Below, in pieces: positions 1 through 10,606 of a stretch of DNA of 64,000 nt. Numbering within the stretch: the stretch's first letter is position 1; every line of letters starts with the position of its first letter. The stretch spans positions 62,001 to 126,000 of the forward strand of contig JADJYK010000009.1 in NCBI GenBank assembly GCA_016719815.1, read 5' to 3'. The DNA comes from Chitinophagaceae bacterium. Its GTDB lineage: Bacteria; Bacteroidota; Bacteroidia; Chitinophagales; Chitinophagaceae. Position numbers and translations under genes: made by a program. Below the pieces are notes generated by a model. The model had not been told where the DNA came from. It made no database searches and saw nothing but the letters and a program-made list of their open reading frames with translations.

Positions 1-209
1 TGCTTGTAATATTTATGGAAAGCACCGAGCAAGATTCGCCATATTAATTTGCCGATGGTATAAGTTTTAACGCCATTCTTTTCATCTTTCAGGCGGTAAC
101 CTTCTGATGTGAAGAAGAGGTTGAGTTTGTTTTCCAGTTCATCCTGCGTTGTGTCAGTGATATTGTAGGTTACACTTCCTTTTGAAAAATCTGATACTGT
201 TGCCTGCAT
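1..209 (-). CDS. Hypothetical protein, 5' part only
   Basis: The reading frame starts at an ATG complementary to 207-209 and runs off the left edge, giving about 69 residues (begins MQATVSDFSKGS). No signal peptide or known motif is visible, and I do not recognise the family. It lies 26 bp downstream of fadN on the same strand and is probably co-transcribed with it. The product may be a small cytoplasmic protein; nothing in the visible part supports a function. Confidence 0.6.
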   Translation of the reverse strand, partial: MQATVSDFSKGSVTYNITDTTQDELENKLNLFFTSEGYRLKDEKNGVKTYTIGKLIWRILLGAFHKYYK

Positions 210-235
210 GGTTTATTTTTTTATTGTTGAATAAT

Positions 236-2614
236 TTAGTTTCTGATTGGTCTTCCGCTTTTTAATACACTTGGAATCCGTTCCAGCGATTTCTTTTCGC
301 CGCAAAGAGAAAGGAAGGCTTCCCTTTCCAGGTCAAGCAGGTATTGTTCTGAAACCAGCGTAGGTTCACTCAAATCGCCGCCGCACATTACATAGGCAAG
401 TTTTTTTGCCACCAGTGCATCATGTTCGGTGGCATAGTTGGCTGTCTTCATTGCATGGATGCCTGCATACAAAGCACCAAGGGCCGATTTGCCCAGTACC
501 TTAATGTCTTTGCGTTGCACTGGTGTAGTGTAGCCGCTGTCATAAATTTCAGCGACCGCTTTTTTTGCTTCAGCAATTCTTCTCCCAATGTTCACCACTA
601 CTTCGTCTAATCCTTTTCTGTAAACACCCAGGCCGAAGCCTTCATGTGCTGATGTGGCTACTTTGGCAGTAGCAATGGACATAAACCTGTTCTTTAGCGT
701 AATGGTTTCGGGTTCATCTTCATGCATCTCATCCGATGCCCGCAGCACAAATTCTTTGGTACCGCCGCCACCGGGAATAAGACCAACACCCAGTTCAACA
801 AGTCCCGTATAGGTTTCCGCAGCCGGGCAGCATTTATCGGCATGAAGGCTGAGTTCACAAGCTCCGCCAAGAGTCAGCCCATGCGGAGCCACCACAACGG
901 GAACAGAAGAATATCTGGCCCGCATCATTGTATTCTGGAACATGCGGATGGCCATATCCAGTTCATCATATTCCTGTTCAATAGCCAGCATGAATATCAT
1001 GCCTACGTTGGCACCCGCAGAAAAGTTGGCTCCTTCGTTTGCAATTACGAGTCCTTTATACCCTTTCTCAGCTTTATCAATCGCTGTTTGAATGCCGCTT
1101 AACACATCACCGCCGATGCTGCCCATTTTGGTGAACCATTGAAGACCCAATACATCGTCGCCTAAATCGTAGAGACGGCAACTGCCGTTTTTCCAGATTT
1201 GTTTGTCGGTGTAATTGCTCATCACAATAAAGGCCTCGCCACCGGGGAGTGCTTTGTATGATTTAGAAACAGGGTCGTAACAGAGTTTTTTGCCATTATC
1301 TATTTTATAGAAGGATTTGTTACCTGCTGCAATCATTTCATCCACCCATGGAGCAACGGCGTAGCCGGCGTCTTTCATTGCTTTTGCTGATTTCTCTATG
1401 CCCAGTACATCCCAGCTTTCAAAAGCGCCGATTTCCCAGCCAAAGCCGGCCATCATGGCATCATCAACGCGGTACAGTTCGTCGCTAATTTCTGGTATGC
1501 GGTGAGAGATATATGAGAACAAACCATAGTGGAATAACCGGTAAAATTCTCCGGCTTTATCCTGACCGGCAACCAGCATTTTCAGCCTGGTATATAAGTC
1601 ATCGATAGGTTTAGCGGCTTCAAGAGTAGCGAACTTTGGTTTAACTCTTGGAGCATATTCCATTGTTTCGAGGTTCAGTGTCAGAATTTCCTTTTCACCA
1701 CTTGCCCCCTTTGTTTTCTTAAAAAATCCTTGTCCTGTTTTATCACCCAGCCAATTATTGTTTACTATTGTTTCAAGCCAGGCAGGTATGGCAAACTGTT
1801 CTCTTGCTTCATCACCGGGGCAATTGTCAGCAACACCTTTTGCCACTTTTATCAGCGTATCAATGCCTACTAAATCGGCTGTTCTGAATGTAGCCGATTT
1901 AGGGCGGCCGATAACAGGGCCTGTCAGGGCATCAATCTCATCAATACTCAGTTTTAGTTTTTCTTTTACGTTCATTATGGCCATCATGCCAAAAACGCCA
2001 ATACGGTTGGCAATAAAGGCAGGAGTGTCTTTACAGAGAACAGTGGTTTTGCCGAGAAAGAGGTCGCCATAGTTCATCAGAAAGTCAACAACCGCAGGGT
2101 CGGTATGCGGGGTGGGAATTATTTCCAGCAGACGCAAATATCGTGGAGGGTTGAAGAAGTGAGTGCCGCAGAAATACTTTTTGAAATCTTCACTTCTCCC
2201 TTCAGCCATCATGTTGATGGGGATACCTGACGTGTTGGAAGTAATTAATGTTCCCGGCTTGCGGTATAGCTCAACTTGTTCAAATACTTTTTGTTTGATA
2301 TCGAGCCTTTCCACCACTACCTCAATTATCCAGTCGCACCCGGCAATATCTTTCATATTGTCTTCAAAGTTGCCGGTAGTTATTTTATTAATAACGTCCT
2401 TATGATAAACAGGAGAGGGGTTGCTTTTAATTGCAGCACCCAGGGCATCATTAACAATCTTGTTTCTTGCAGCCGGTTTTGCATCTGCGGGAGTGTCTTT
2501 AGGAACAATGTCTAATAACAGAACTTGCACACCAATACCTGCAAAATGGCAGGCGATTCTTGAACCCATAACTCCGCTGCCTAAGACAGCAACTTTTTTG
2601 ATAGTCCGTTTCAT
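236..2614 (-). CDS. fadN: 3-hydroxyacyl-CoA dehydrogenase / enoyl-CoA hydratase
   Basis: Bifunctional fatty-acid beta-oxidation enzyme of 792 aa. The NAD-binding Rossmann motif GSGVMG is at residues 12-17, followed by the 3-hydroxyacyl-CoA dehydrogenase core (FFNPPRYLRLLEIIP around residue 150 and a C-terminal dehydrogenase domain with FANRIG-like signature). The crotonase fold occupies the C-terminal third, with ANFSAGANVG and LTLGGACELSLHAD forming the oxyanion hole region. The order dehydrogenase-then-hydratase is that of FadN rather than FadB/FadJ. It would hydrate enoyl-CoA and oxidise 3-hydroxyacyl-CoA in the cytoplasm. The frame is intact. A thiolase partner is not in the window; it may lie beyond the left edge. 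Confidence 0.9.
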   Translation of the reverse strand: MKRTIKKVAVLGSGVMGSRIACHFAGIGVQVLLLDIVPKDTPADAKPAARNKIVNDALGAAIKSNPSPVYHKDVINKITTGNFEDNMKDIAGCDWIIEVVVERLDIKQKVFEQVELYRKPGTLITSNTSGIPINMMAEGRSEDFKKYFCGTHFFNPPRYLRLLEIIPTPHTDPAVVDFLMNYGDLFLGKTTVLCKDTPAFIANRIGVFGMMAIMNVKEKLKLSIDEIDALTGPVIGRPKSATFRTADLVGIDTLIKVAKGVADNCPGDEAREQFAIPAWLETIVNNNWLGDKTGQGFFKKTKGASGEKEILTLNLETMEYAPRVKPKFATLEAAKPIDDLYTRLKMLVAGQDKAGEFYRLFHYGLFSYISHRIPEISDELYRVDDAMMAGFGWEIGAFESWDVLGIEKSAKAMKDAGYAVAPWVDEMIAAGNKSFYKIDNGKKLCYDPVSKSYKALPGGEAFIVMSNYTDKQIWKNGSCRLYDLGDDVLGLQWFTKMGSIGGDVLSGIQTAIDKAEKGYKGLVIANEGANFSAGANVGMIFMLAIEQEYDELDMAIRMFQNTMMRARYSSVPVVVAPHGLTLGGACELSLHADKCCPAAETYTGLVELGVGLIPGGGGTKEFVLRASDEMHEDEPETITLKNRFMSIATAKVATSAHEGFGLGVYRKGLDEVVVNIGRRIAEAKKAVAEIYDSGYTTPVQRKDIKVLGKSALGALYAGIHAMKTANYATEHDALVAKKLAYVMCGGDLSEPTLVSEQYLLDLEREAFLSLCGEKKSLERIPSVLKSGRPIRN

Positions 2615-2629
2615 GGTATTTTTTTATTT

Positions 2630-2648
2630 CTCACAGATTACACTGATT
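2630..2648 (+). repeat. Left inverted repeat of GxxExxY cassette
   Basis: Reads CTCACAGATTACACTGATT on the plus strand, 15 bp upstream of fadN's start codon. It matches the reverse complement of 3139-3157 at 17 of 19 bases. A related, weaker unit (CTCAGAT) follows at about 2651. Confidence 0.7.
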
Positions 2649-2752
2649 GTCTCAGATAACCCTTTTATTTTTTTCTATATTCTCAACGATTATTTTTTTA
2701 CTCAAAAGCTTCTTTTGTAATTATTATGGATTACACAAAGTATGCCTTCGGC

Positions 2753-3130
2753 TTAATTAATTATACGAATCAAACTTTCTTTATCTTTTAAGGAATTGAC
2801 ATTGAAATTTACAAGAATACCAATCTTCTTCCCGGTAAGTTTCAGGTATGTTAATAATTGTTTTTTGTGAACATCATGAAGGGTGTCCAAAGATTTAATT
2901 TCAATTATTACTTTGTCATCAACCAATATATCTAACCTAAAACCTATTTCAAGTTTTATCCCATTATAATTAACCGGTACTCCAATCTGTGTTTTGGCGT
3001 TTCGATTTTGCTGTGTTAGTTCATAAACATGTGCTGCCTCATAAACACTTTCCAATAGACCAGGACCAAGTGACGAATGAACTTTGAAAATGGCTCCCCT
3101 TATAATATATGTCAGTTCATTTATCTCCAT
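2753..3130 (-). CDS. GxxExxY family protein
   Basis: Small 125-aa protein of the GxxExxY family. The signature GPGLLESVYEAA lies around residues 22-33. A PD-(D/E)XK-like nuclease core pattern follows: LDILVDDKVIIEIKS near residues 68-82 carries the D...ExK arrangement. The biochemical role of the family is not settled in anything I can see here; a nuclease-like fold is suggested by the ExK motif only. The start codon overlaps the end of the right inverted repeat region, so the repeat sits directly in its leader. The gene is alone inside the cassette. Confidence 0.8.
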   Translation of the reverse strand: MEINELTYIIRGAIFKVHSSLGPGLLESVYEAAHVYELTQQNRNAKTQIGVPVNYNGIKLEIGFRLDILVDDKVIIEIKSLDTLHDVHKKQLLTYLKLTGKKIGILVNFNVNSLKDKESLIRIIN

Positions 3131-3138
3131 TCTGCGTA

Positions 3139-3157
3139 AATCTGTGTATTCTGTGAG
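3139..3157 (-). repeat. Right inverted repeat of GxxExxY cassette
   Basis: On the minus strand it reads CTCACAGAATACACAGATT, nine bases upstream of the GxxExxY start codon, so it forms part of the gene's leader. It pairs with the left copy at 2630-2648. Confidence 0.7.
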
Positions 3158-3227
3158 AAAATAAATTAGTTAGTTATGCAACTATTTTTATCGAAGTTAA
3201 GGGATTTTGAAATTTTGCCGGAGGTAT

Positions 3228-6200
3228 TTATTCAGTTTCTACGAATGTAATCTCACCCCGTTGAATCTCTTTCTTGTATTTGCGTATCATCTTCTTGTAG
3301 CTCTTCAGCCCGATACTGCCGGAAATACCGCTGAGGGTAATTTTTACGAGATAGTTGATGGCCGATTTGTCCCGTTTCCGGATGTAAAAAACTTCGCCAA
3401 TATCTGATTTGTTCCTGGTCTTAATGAGAAAAGTATTGGCAAGCAGTGTGGCAACTCTTTTTTTTCTTGCCGGTTTCTTCTTTAAGGACTTCTATTTTCA
3501 GGTCATCATACAGCATTTTCATTTTTCCAAGGGCAACATATTCATGTCCTGCCACACTCATGCTGATGGTATCGATATTGCCAGAACGGATTTTTACAGA
3601 TGCCAGCGGGATAGTAATACTGTTTAAGAAAGTAATATCTTTTGCCTTGAGCCTGCCAGTCAGTAAAAAACTGCCCAATGAATCGGTGTATGATTGTTTT
3701 AACCGTATGCTTGTCCAAATACTGTCGAAAATGTAACCTGTAGCCATTATGCCAAGACTGTCATCTGTATGATGATACCTGCTTTTTATGTTGAGCAATG
3801 TGATGTTTAGTTTGGTGACTGGCACTGCCAAAGTCTGATCCTTAAACACTTCGGTATATTTTGCATAGCCATTTGAGAAAACAACTGTGTCTGCAATAAA
3901 CCGGAAGGGAATGCTGTTGATTAATTCTGCCGGAAGTGGCTTAATAATACCTGGTTTTAAGGGAAGATTTTTGTCTTTATAGTCATTTATAACTGCATTG
4001 GTAACCGACAATTTTCCTACACTAACTAAACTATCGGTTACCAATTTTTCAAAATCTGCATTGTTGGCAAGTACAGGTCCGCTATCGGCATTCAGGTAAT
4101 CTGCCTGTAATGTTTTTGCTGCAAAAAAAGAGTCCCTGTTAATTGAAGGGGTAAAAGAAAAGGAATCCAATGAAATATGCTTATGACTGATGTCTGCTGC
4201 AGCGTTAAACCATTTAATGATTGTTTTGGCAGATGAAAGAGTGCCTGTGAAATTTACAAGCCTTGCAGGTTTGTTGTCGTAGAAAATATTTTTAGGGCTA
4301 ATGATATTTTCTGAACTGAGATTAATATTCTCCAGGTTTGCACTGTCAATTGATAGTACGATATTTTTCTTTCCAAGGCTGTCTAATTCAATGTTATTAA
4401 TTTCAGCCTTAGTAATAGCCGAACTCCAGTTCAGTGAGCCATTATCATCCCTGCTGGTATTGAAATGGGAAAGTTGTGCGGAGATATTCCCTTTGCCCGT
4501 GCTGAATATTTTTTGCTTTTCTGTGTAATGCCGAAACCAGCCATATTCAGGTTTATGCCCTGCATATCTAATCCTTTGGGTGAAAGGCTGTCAATAGTAA
4601 GTTGCTTAATATTGATTTCATTCTTTGTATCGTTATTGCTTATCCATTTAATTATACCCGGTCTTTTTTCTGCTTTGTTAATAAGCAGCAGCTTGGGTTG
4701 TACAATTTTCAGGTTGCTTAGAGATACAAATGATCTCTTGCCTGATGGCTTTGAAAAATTACCCGGTTTTGAATTGAAGCTTATTGTGATTTCCGGTTCA
4801 GGTATTTCTGCGCCGGCCACATTAATGTTTCCATCAATTATTTGTTGAACAGAAAGAGAGCCAGTTATAAACGGGAGATAAATGTTATAGTTTGTGCCGT
4901 TAATATCTGATATAAATTTTAACCCCTTCAGTGTTGTTTCTTTATTGTCTTCAATGCTGAAGTCTTTTACAGTTACCTCAGCATTTTCCGTAATAAGTTG
5001 AAACAGCCTGCCGGTGGTATTTAAGCCTGAAAGCGTTAATCTATTGCCGGTGTTTCTGAGCAGCTTATTAAAAGCGATATTGCCGATGTTAGCTGATATT
5101 TTTTTTCCATAAAGTTCTGTACCCAATACGGTGTTTCCGCCGGTTACGTTATTAAGGTCGATAAGTGCGGGAAGGCCGGAATTGGTTTCTTCCGGAATTC
5201 GCAGCCGGAGGTCTGCAGCACTCCACTTAATACCATTTGCATAAAGTGAATTGGTTGTTTTGTTATTTTTCAGACTTGCTATTGTAACATTTTCAAGATT
5301 TAAAAAAAGAGAGCAATCGTTGTTATTGATACAAAGACTTTCAAATTGGTATGGACCAGTTTCGCCACCATAGCTGCCATTGTTTAGCACTGCTTCATAC
5401 TTGCCAGATTTTATTTTTCCTTTTTTGAAGGTTATACCGGTTATAGCTTTCTTAATATCCGAAATGTTCTTTGATTTCATCAATGGGTTGCTTAACAAAT
5501 CAATATTAGCTTCTTCGAGTTTTACAATAAAGTTTTTACCAACCGACAACTGAATATTTCCGTTTGTGACAACGAGTTTCTCCAATTCAAGATTCCTGTT
5601 TATTGTTTCTAAAGCCCTGAAAAGGTTGTTTTGCCTGTTTCTCAATTCCTGGCCAGGATATACTGAATAGTCAATGGAGGGGTTTACTAATATCGCCTGC
5701 CTTGCTTTAAGCCTTTTTTCAAAAATGAGTTCATCCCATGACAATTCTTCTAATTTAAAATACGGGATGCTTACATTGTTTTGAGTTCTTCCTTTTTGGT
5801 TGTCCTGAAATAAAAAATTGCTCAGGGTAATCTGTTTGTTATTAAAAAGGATGCTGTCAAAGCGTACACTGTAGGCGCTATCCCGGATAAAGTTTTCATA
5901 GTTGCGGATGGCCATCGCAAATTGCTCAACCTGTATAGGACTTGCAGCATTTTTATTGATGGAGAGTCCCTGCATTTCAAAATTATTTTGTGTAAATATG
6001 AACGAAGTGGGTACTTTATTTTTGATGGCGGTAATGTTAATGTCGGCGTTCTGTACTACAACAAAATTCATCTGCAAGTCGCCTGTTAGCTGTTTGATGA
6101 TGTCTTCCACCTGCAGGGAAGAACTGCCTCCCGATTTTTTTTCTTCAGATTCAATAATAAGATTAAACCTTGGATTAAGGCAATAAACAGAATCAGCTTT

Positions 6201-7067
6201 TATGATATTGCTTCTGTATAAGGTCGGAAAATCAATGTCGGTAAGTTGCAGTTTGTCAAAGTAAATCCTGAAAGCGGAACCTCTTGTCGTTCCTTTTACT
6301 GCTGCAATCGTACAACTGTCGAATACCACGATTTTTTCAACAAGATTAATTTTGAAATTCCTGAAATTCAAAAAATGTCTCCCATCCGGGAAAGCAATTC
6401 TTTGGTTATTGCATTGTAATATTACATTGTCGCTGAAAAGCAATTTCTCATTTATTGCAACCTTATTTGTATCAACCTTGAAATTCTGAATCGAAAAACT
6501 AATATTACTGATTTCAAGCGGCTGGGAGCCGGGCTGTGTGCGGTTAGAAAGGGAGAATCTTCCATCGTCAATTTTAAATTGGTTTATTTCCAGCATCATC
6601 AAAGCATCCTGGATGGAGTTATAAATTCTTCCCATTTCATAAGGGATGGAAATTTCTTTGTCTTCTTTTTTAAGGGTATCTGTACTGTTTCTTATTCTTG
6701 TTACCCTGATGTCGGGTGATTGCAGGTGCAAAGAGTCAATAAGCAACTCTTTGTGAAGTAAGAATGGTACTAACTCCCTTAGTTCAACTTTCAGTTCTTT
6801 TACCGAAAACCGGTTAGCCGTTGTGGCATTTGCAGTATCTGTATTAAAGAAAACGGCATCCCGGATGGTCATGTGGTTATTAAAATAATTGTAGGATAGT
6901 TTTCTTACGGTGAGATTCAGTTTGCCTTTTGACTTTTCGGCAACGGCATTTTCCAGCATTCCTTTGGCATGGCTGATGAACCAAAAATGAAAAATAACCA
7001 GCAGCAGGACAATAATGCCAAGCAGTATTCCGGTTATCTTCAAAATTTTCTTGCCTGTTCTCAACAT
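3228..7067 (-). CDS. AsmA/TamB-like large membrane-anchored protein (frameshifted)
   Basis: One gene of about 1280 codons interrupted by two homopolymer frameshifts, at the T6 run 4509-4514 (one base short) and the T8 run 3458-3465 (one base long). Reading across both gives a continuous protein ending RGEITFVETE. The N-terminus has one membrane helix (ITGILLGIIVLLLVIFHFWF, residues 11-30). The rest is a long beta-rich repetitive domain with many short LxIxSLxLxxP-type strands, typical of AsmA/TamB-like or DUF748-like proteins that face the periplasm and are thought to take part in outer-membrane assembly or lipid transport. It follows metG, but a terminator separates them. The exact subfamily is uncertain. 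Confidence 0.7.
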
Positions 7068-7122
7068 AGCCGGTCTGTTCTGATTCAGTTATCAATTTAC
7101 TGAAATAAACAAATGCAGATAA

Positions 7123-7158
7123 TAAAAACTCCCGTTTTAACTTAAATAAAACGGGGTT
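7123..7158 (-). terminator. Rho-independent terminator after metG
   Basis: Stem CCCGTTTTA/TAAAACGGG with a 7-nt loop. On the minus strand it is followed by a T5 run. It lies directly downstream of the metG stop codon. Confidence 0.75.
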
Positions 7159-7175
7159 ACAGTTTGTTTGTTGCG

Positions 7176-9303
7176 TTAACTTACGTTTGAGCCGGCCTCA
7201 ATTTTGTTTTCGGGCGAAATGAAGTGCAGTTTTCCGGCACTGTCCTCAGCCATTAATATCATGCCATTGCTTTCAATGCCCCGCATTTTTCTTGGCGCAA
7301 GATTGGCAACGACAGTAACCTGTTTCCCTATTATTTCTTCGGGTTTGTAATGCAGGGCTATGCCACTTACAACGGTTCTTGTCTCAAAACCTAAGTCTAT
7401 CGTAAGCTTTAAGAGTTTGTATGCCTTTTCCACTTTTTCTGCTGTAACTATTGTTCCTGCTTTCAGGTCAATTTTTGCAAAATCATCGTATTGGATTTCT
7501 GCTTTCAGCACTACTTTTTTTTTAGGCTCAACAGCTTGGGGTTGTTCTTCTTTGATTAGGCCATTTTTCAGCTTTTCTATTTGCTCAGTTATTTCACTGT
7601 CTTCTATCTTCCTGAACAGAATTTCGGGTGCCCGTAAGGCATAACCGGTTTTCAGCAGGTTTATTTTTCCAGCATTCTCCCATTCCAGCATTTTGTCAAC
7701 CACCTTCATCATGTACAGCATTTTCTTTGCTGTGTTAGGCAGGAATGGGTTGATGAGAATAGAAAGGTTGGCGCATAACTGTAAACAGATGTACAGGCAG
7801 TTATCAATTTCTTTTTGCAGTTCAGGGTTCTCCTGAATTTTCTTTGCTACAATCCAGGGTTCTTTCTTCTGCATGTACTGATTGCCTTTTCGGGCCAGGT
7901 CAATTACCTGGAACAAGCCATCACGGAAGTGATAAAACTCCAATGCCGATTGCACTTCAGCCGCAGTGCTTTCAATATCTGCAATCATTGCCTTGTCGTT
8001 GTCATCCAGCAGTTCTGTATGCAGTTTAGGAACTTTACCGCCACACAATTTGTGCATCAGCACAAAAGTTCTGTTTACAAAATTTCCAAAAATGTCACTG
8101 AGTTCGCTTCTGTAAGCCGTTTGAAAACCTTTCCAGGTAAACTCACTGTCCTTTGTTTCAGGTGCAATGCTGGTAAGGTAATAACGGAGAGCATCCACCA
8201 TTTGCCCGCCACCACCTGCCTGTCCGGTAGGCAGGTTTTCTTTCTTTACAAAGTCGTCGATATAATCCCGCATATCAAGTTTCCAGTTACGGCTAGTACT
8301 CATTTTGTCGCCTTCAAGGTTTAAAAACTCGTTGGCCGGTACATTTTCCGGAAGAATATTGCCATGCAGCTTTAACATTACCGGGAAAATGATGCAATGC
8401 AATACAATATTGTCCTTGCCGATAAAATGAACCAGTTTTGTGTCTTTATCTTCCCAATAAGGCCGCCAGTCTTTGTCATTATTAATAGCCCATTGTTTGG
8501 TGGCACTGATGTAGCCGATGGGGGCATCAAACCATACATAAAGGACTTTACCAGCTCCTTCGGGAATGGGCAGGTGAACACCCCACTCCAAATCTCTTGT
8601 TACAGCCCTCGATTGAAGGCCGCCATCAATCCAGCTTTTACATTGTCCTACAACGGTGCCTCTCCAGTCGTCTTTATGTTGCTCCAGAATCCATTCTCTT
8701 AAAAACTGCTCATGTTTGCCGAGTGGCAGATACCAGTGAGTTGTTTTTTTCTTAACGGGAGTTTTTCCGCTTAGTGTGCTTACAGGATTAATCAGTTCGT
8801 CAGGACTAAGCGTTCTGCCGCAGCTTTCGCATTGGTCGCCAAAAGCCCTGTCGCTGCTACATGCCGGGCAGGTGCCTTTAATATATCGGTCGGCTAAGAA
8901 TGTGTTAGCTTCTTCATCAAAGTATTGTTCTGTTTCTTTCGTTTCCAGTTCACCTGCATTATTTAGCTTGGTGAAAAACTCCTGTGCTGTTTCGTGGTGC
9001 AGGGGAGAACTGGTGCGGTGATAAATATCAAAGTTGATGCTCAGGTCATCAAAATCCTGTTTCATGGCTTCATGATACTTGTCAATGATTGCCTGCGGCG
9101 TGGTGCCTTCCTTCATTGCCTGAATGGGAATGGCAGTGCCATGTTCATCGCTGCCACATACAAACACTACATCTCTTTTTGTGCCCGCAGGTAGCGGACA
9201 TAAATATCTGCGGGAATGTAAGCACCGGCCAGATGGCCCACATGTTTAAGCCCATTGGCATAAGGCAGGGCCGATGTAACTAAATATCTTTTGGGTTTTG
9301 CAT
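7176..9303 (-). CDS. metG: Methionyl-tRNA synthetase (two 5' frameshifts)
   Basis: Class I aminoacyl-tRNA synthetase that charges tRNA-Met. The true start is the ATG complementary to 9301-9303 (MQNP then KRYLVTSALPYANG). The HIGH-type motif is HVGH, then CGSDEHG, a zinc knuckle (CPAC...CESC), KMSTSRN as the KMSKS loop, and a C-terminal Trbp111/EMAP-like tRNA-binding domain over the last 100 residues. Two one-base deletions in T runs, at 9289-9292 and 9176-9180, break the first 45 codons; correcting both gives a normal family N-terminus. A seven- to eight-codon insertion (LPTGQAG) caused by a palindromic repeat sits just after the KMSKS region. Total length is about 708 codons. Confidence 0.92.
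8214..8236. repeat. Short palindromic element inserted in metG
   Basis: Arms ACCTGCCT and AGGCAGGT surround GTCCGGT. It encodes in frame the peptide LPTGQAG between VKKEN and GGGQMVDALRYYL. It resembles the perfect palindrome at 62612-62631, with the same CCTGCCT/AGGCAGG arms and CCGG core, so the two are probably members of one repeat family. Confidence 0.7.
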
Positions 9304-9484
9304 AATAATTTTTTTATGTATCAGGCGACATTAACACAGATGGACTTCCGTTGCGTCGCACATTTCAACTGCAGGAATTCTGCTCAGCTTTTTTCAACTT
9401 CGATTTTAGCCTGCAAAAATACCGTAAAGCATCGCATTGCCCAAACCGGTCTTTTTGTAATAACTTTAATGACCATTAAACTAA

Positions 9485-10606
9485 ATGATAATTATGAAAA
9501 AGCTCATATTTCTGTTCTGCTTATTTAGCCAGGCGGCATCGGCCAACGACGGCACTTTTTATGCAATGGGAAATACACTTATTCCTTTGAAGGAAACAAC
9601 CATTCGCCTAAAAAAAGAAATTTTAAACCTGGACCGGAAAGGCGACTGGATGCAGGTTGATATTTATTTTGAGTTTTTTAATCCCGGACCGGAAAAAGAA
9701 CTGACAGTTGGTTTTGTTACACCGCCAGCAGTTGGAGATATTACAGAGGCTGAAGCTAATCATCCGCAAATAAAGGGCTTCATGGTAATGGCTGGTAACA
9801 ACCTGCTTCCTTATAAAGTGGCAAAACTGGAAGAAACCGGTTTCAAACTGGATGAGAAAATAGCCGAGGGCTTCGATTATGTGTATCATTTCAAAATAAA
9901 ATTTGCAAAAGGTATTACAGTTATCAGGCACAGTTATCAATACAGGGGCGGAGGTTCAGTCGAAGCAAAAAATGAATTTTATTACCGGCTAACAACCGGA
10001 ACAACATGGGCCAACAGTGCCATCGAAGATTTTGAGCTTAACATAAGCATGGGAGATGACTGTTATTTTGCAGTGCCTGCTTCTTTTGGCGGCATTGGAG
10101 CAAATTGGGTGGTGGCTGGTGTGGGGCGTATTGGCAATGCTGCAACTTTTAATCCCTATGGTGAAGAAGGTGGTGGAAAAAAGCTGAGAATGGTTTATCT
10201 GCGAAAGGGTAAGTTACAATTGCGTCAGCCTAATTTTAAACCACAAAACGATTTAGCATTAAATGTATTTCAATTGCACAATGAGGTTCATCTTTGGTGC
10301 GATAAAGCAGTGAAGAACGACTTTGAGGGATTTACGGAGTTTCTTTGGGGCGACTCGATTGAGTTGGCAGTAAGTAAATTGTCTGATAGTGAAATACGTT
10401 TGTACCGCAACCTTAACTTTGCCCGCATGGGCTATGAGTTTAAAGATGAAACACTTCGTAAAGCCTACTCAAAATATATCTGGTACATTGCAGACCCGGC
10501 TTTGAAGCCTGAGAATGTTCCTGATTATTATGTTTCGAAGGAACTGATGAAACTGATAAATGAAGAAGAGAAAAAAAGAAAACTAAAAACTGAAACTCAT
10601 GATTAA
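9485..10606 (+). CDS. Secreted YARHG-domain protein
   Basis: 373-aa protein with an N-terminal signal peptide (KLIFLFCLFSQAASA). The translation start may be the second ATG, three codons in (9494). The body is a DUF4424-like beta-rich region (DVYFEFFNPG-type pattern at 50-70, then YQYRGGGSVEAKNEFYYRLTTG). The C-terminal 60 residues match the YARHG domain (RNLNFARMGYEFKDETLRKAYSKYIWY), an extracellular module of unknown role. The last 8 bp overlap the start of the LD-carboxypeptidase gene, so the two are translationally linked. An envelope function is likely; no enzyme motif is seen. Confidence 0.75.
   Translation: MIIMKKLIFLFCLFSQAASANDGTFYAMGNTLIPLKETTIRLKKEILNLDRKGDWMQVDIYFEFFNPGPEKELTVGFVTPPAVGDITEAEANHPQIKGFMVMAGNNLLPYKVAKLEETGFKLDEKIAEGFDYVYHFKIKFAKGITVIRHSYQYRGGGSVEAKNEFYYRLTTGTTWANSAIEDFELNISMGDDCYFAVPASFGGIGANWVVAGVGRIGNAATFNPYGEEGGGKKLRMVYLRKGKLQLRQPNFKPQNDLALNVFQLHNEVHLWCDKAVKNDFEGFTEFLWGDSIELAVSKLSDSEIRLYRNLNFARMGYEFKDETLRKAYSKYIWYIADPALKPENVPDYYVSKELMKLINEEEKKRKLKTETHD

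Larger units (their letters stand above)
2630..3157. mobile_element. Putative GxxExxY cassette bounded by inverted repeats
   Basis: A 528-bp unit holds a single gene (GxxExxY protein) and ends in 19-bp inverted repeats that match at 17 of 19 positions. The AT-rich bases just outside (TTATTT before CTCACAG) also match on both sides, apart from one T. No transposase is encoded, and no clear target-site duplication is seen. The structure suggests a non-autonomous or gene-cassette-like mobile unit. This is inference from the symmetry and from my general recollection that GxxExxY genes often sit beside ACACAGATT-like repeats. Confidence 0.45.

Noticed and set aside
2753..3130. Restriction endonuclease or toxin assignment for the GxxExxY gene
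   Set aside because: There is no methyltransferase or antitoxin partner; an ExK-like motif alone does not support it.
7815..8324. 169-aa plus-strand frame across metG
   Set aside because: Antisense shadow of metG with no motif of its own; it contains the palindrome only because it overlaps it.
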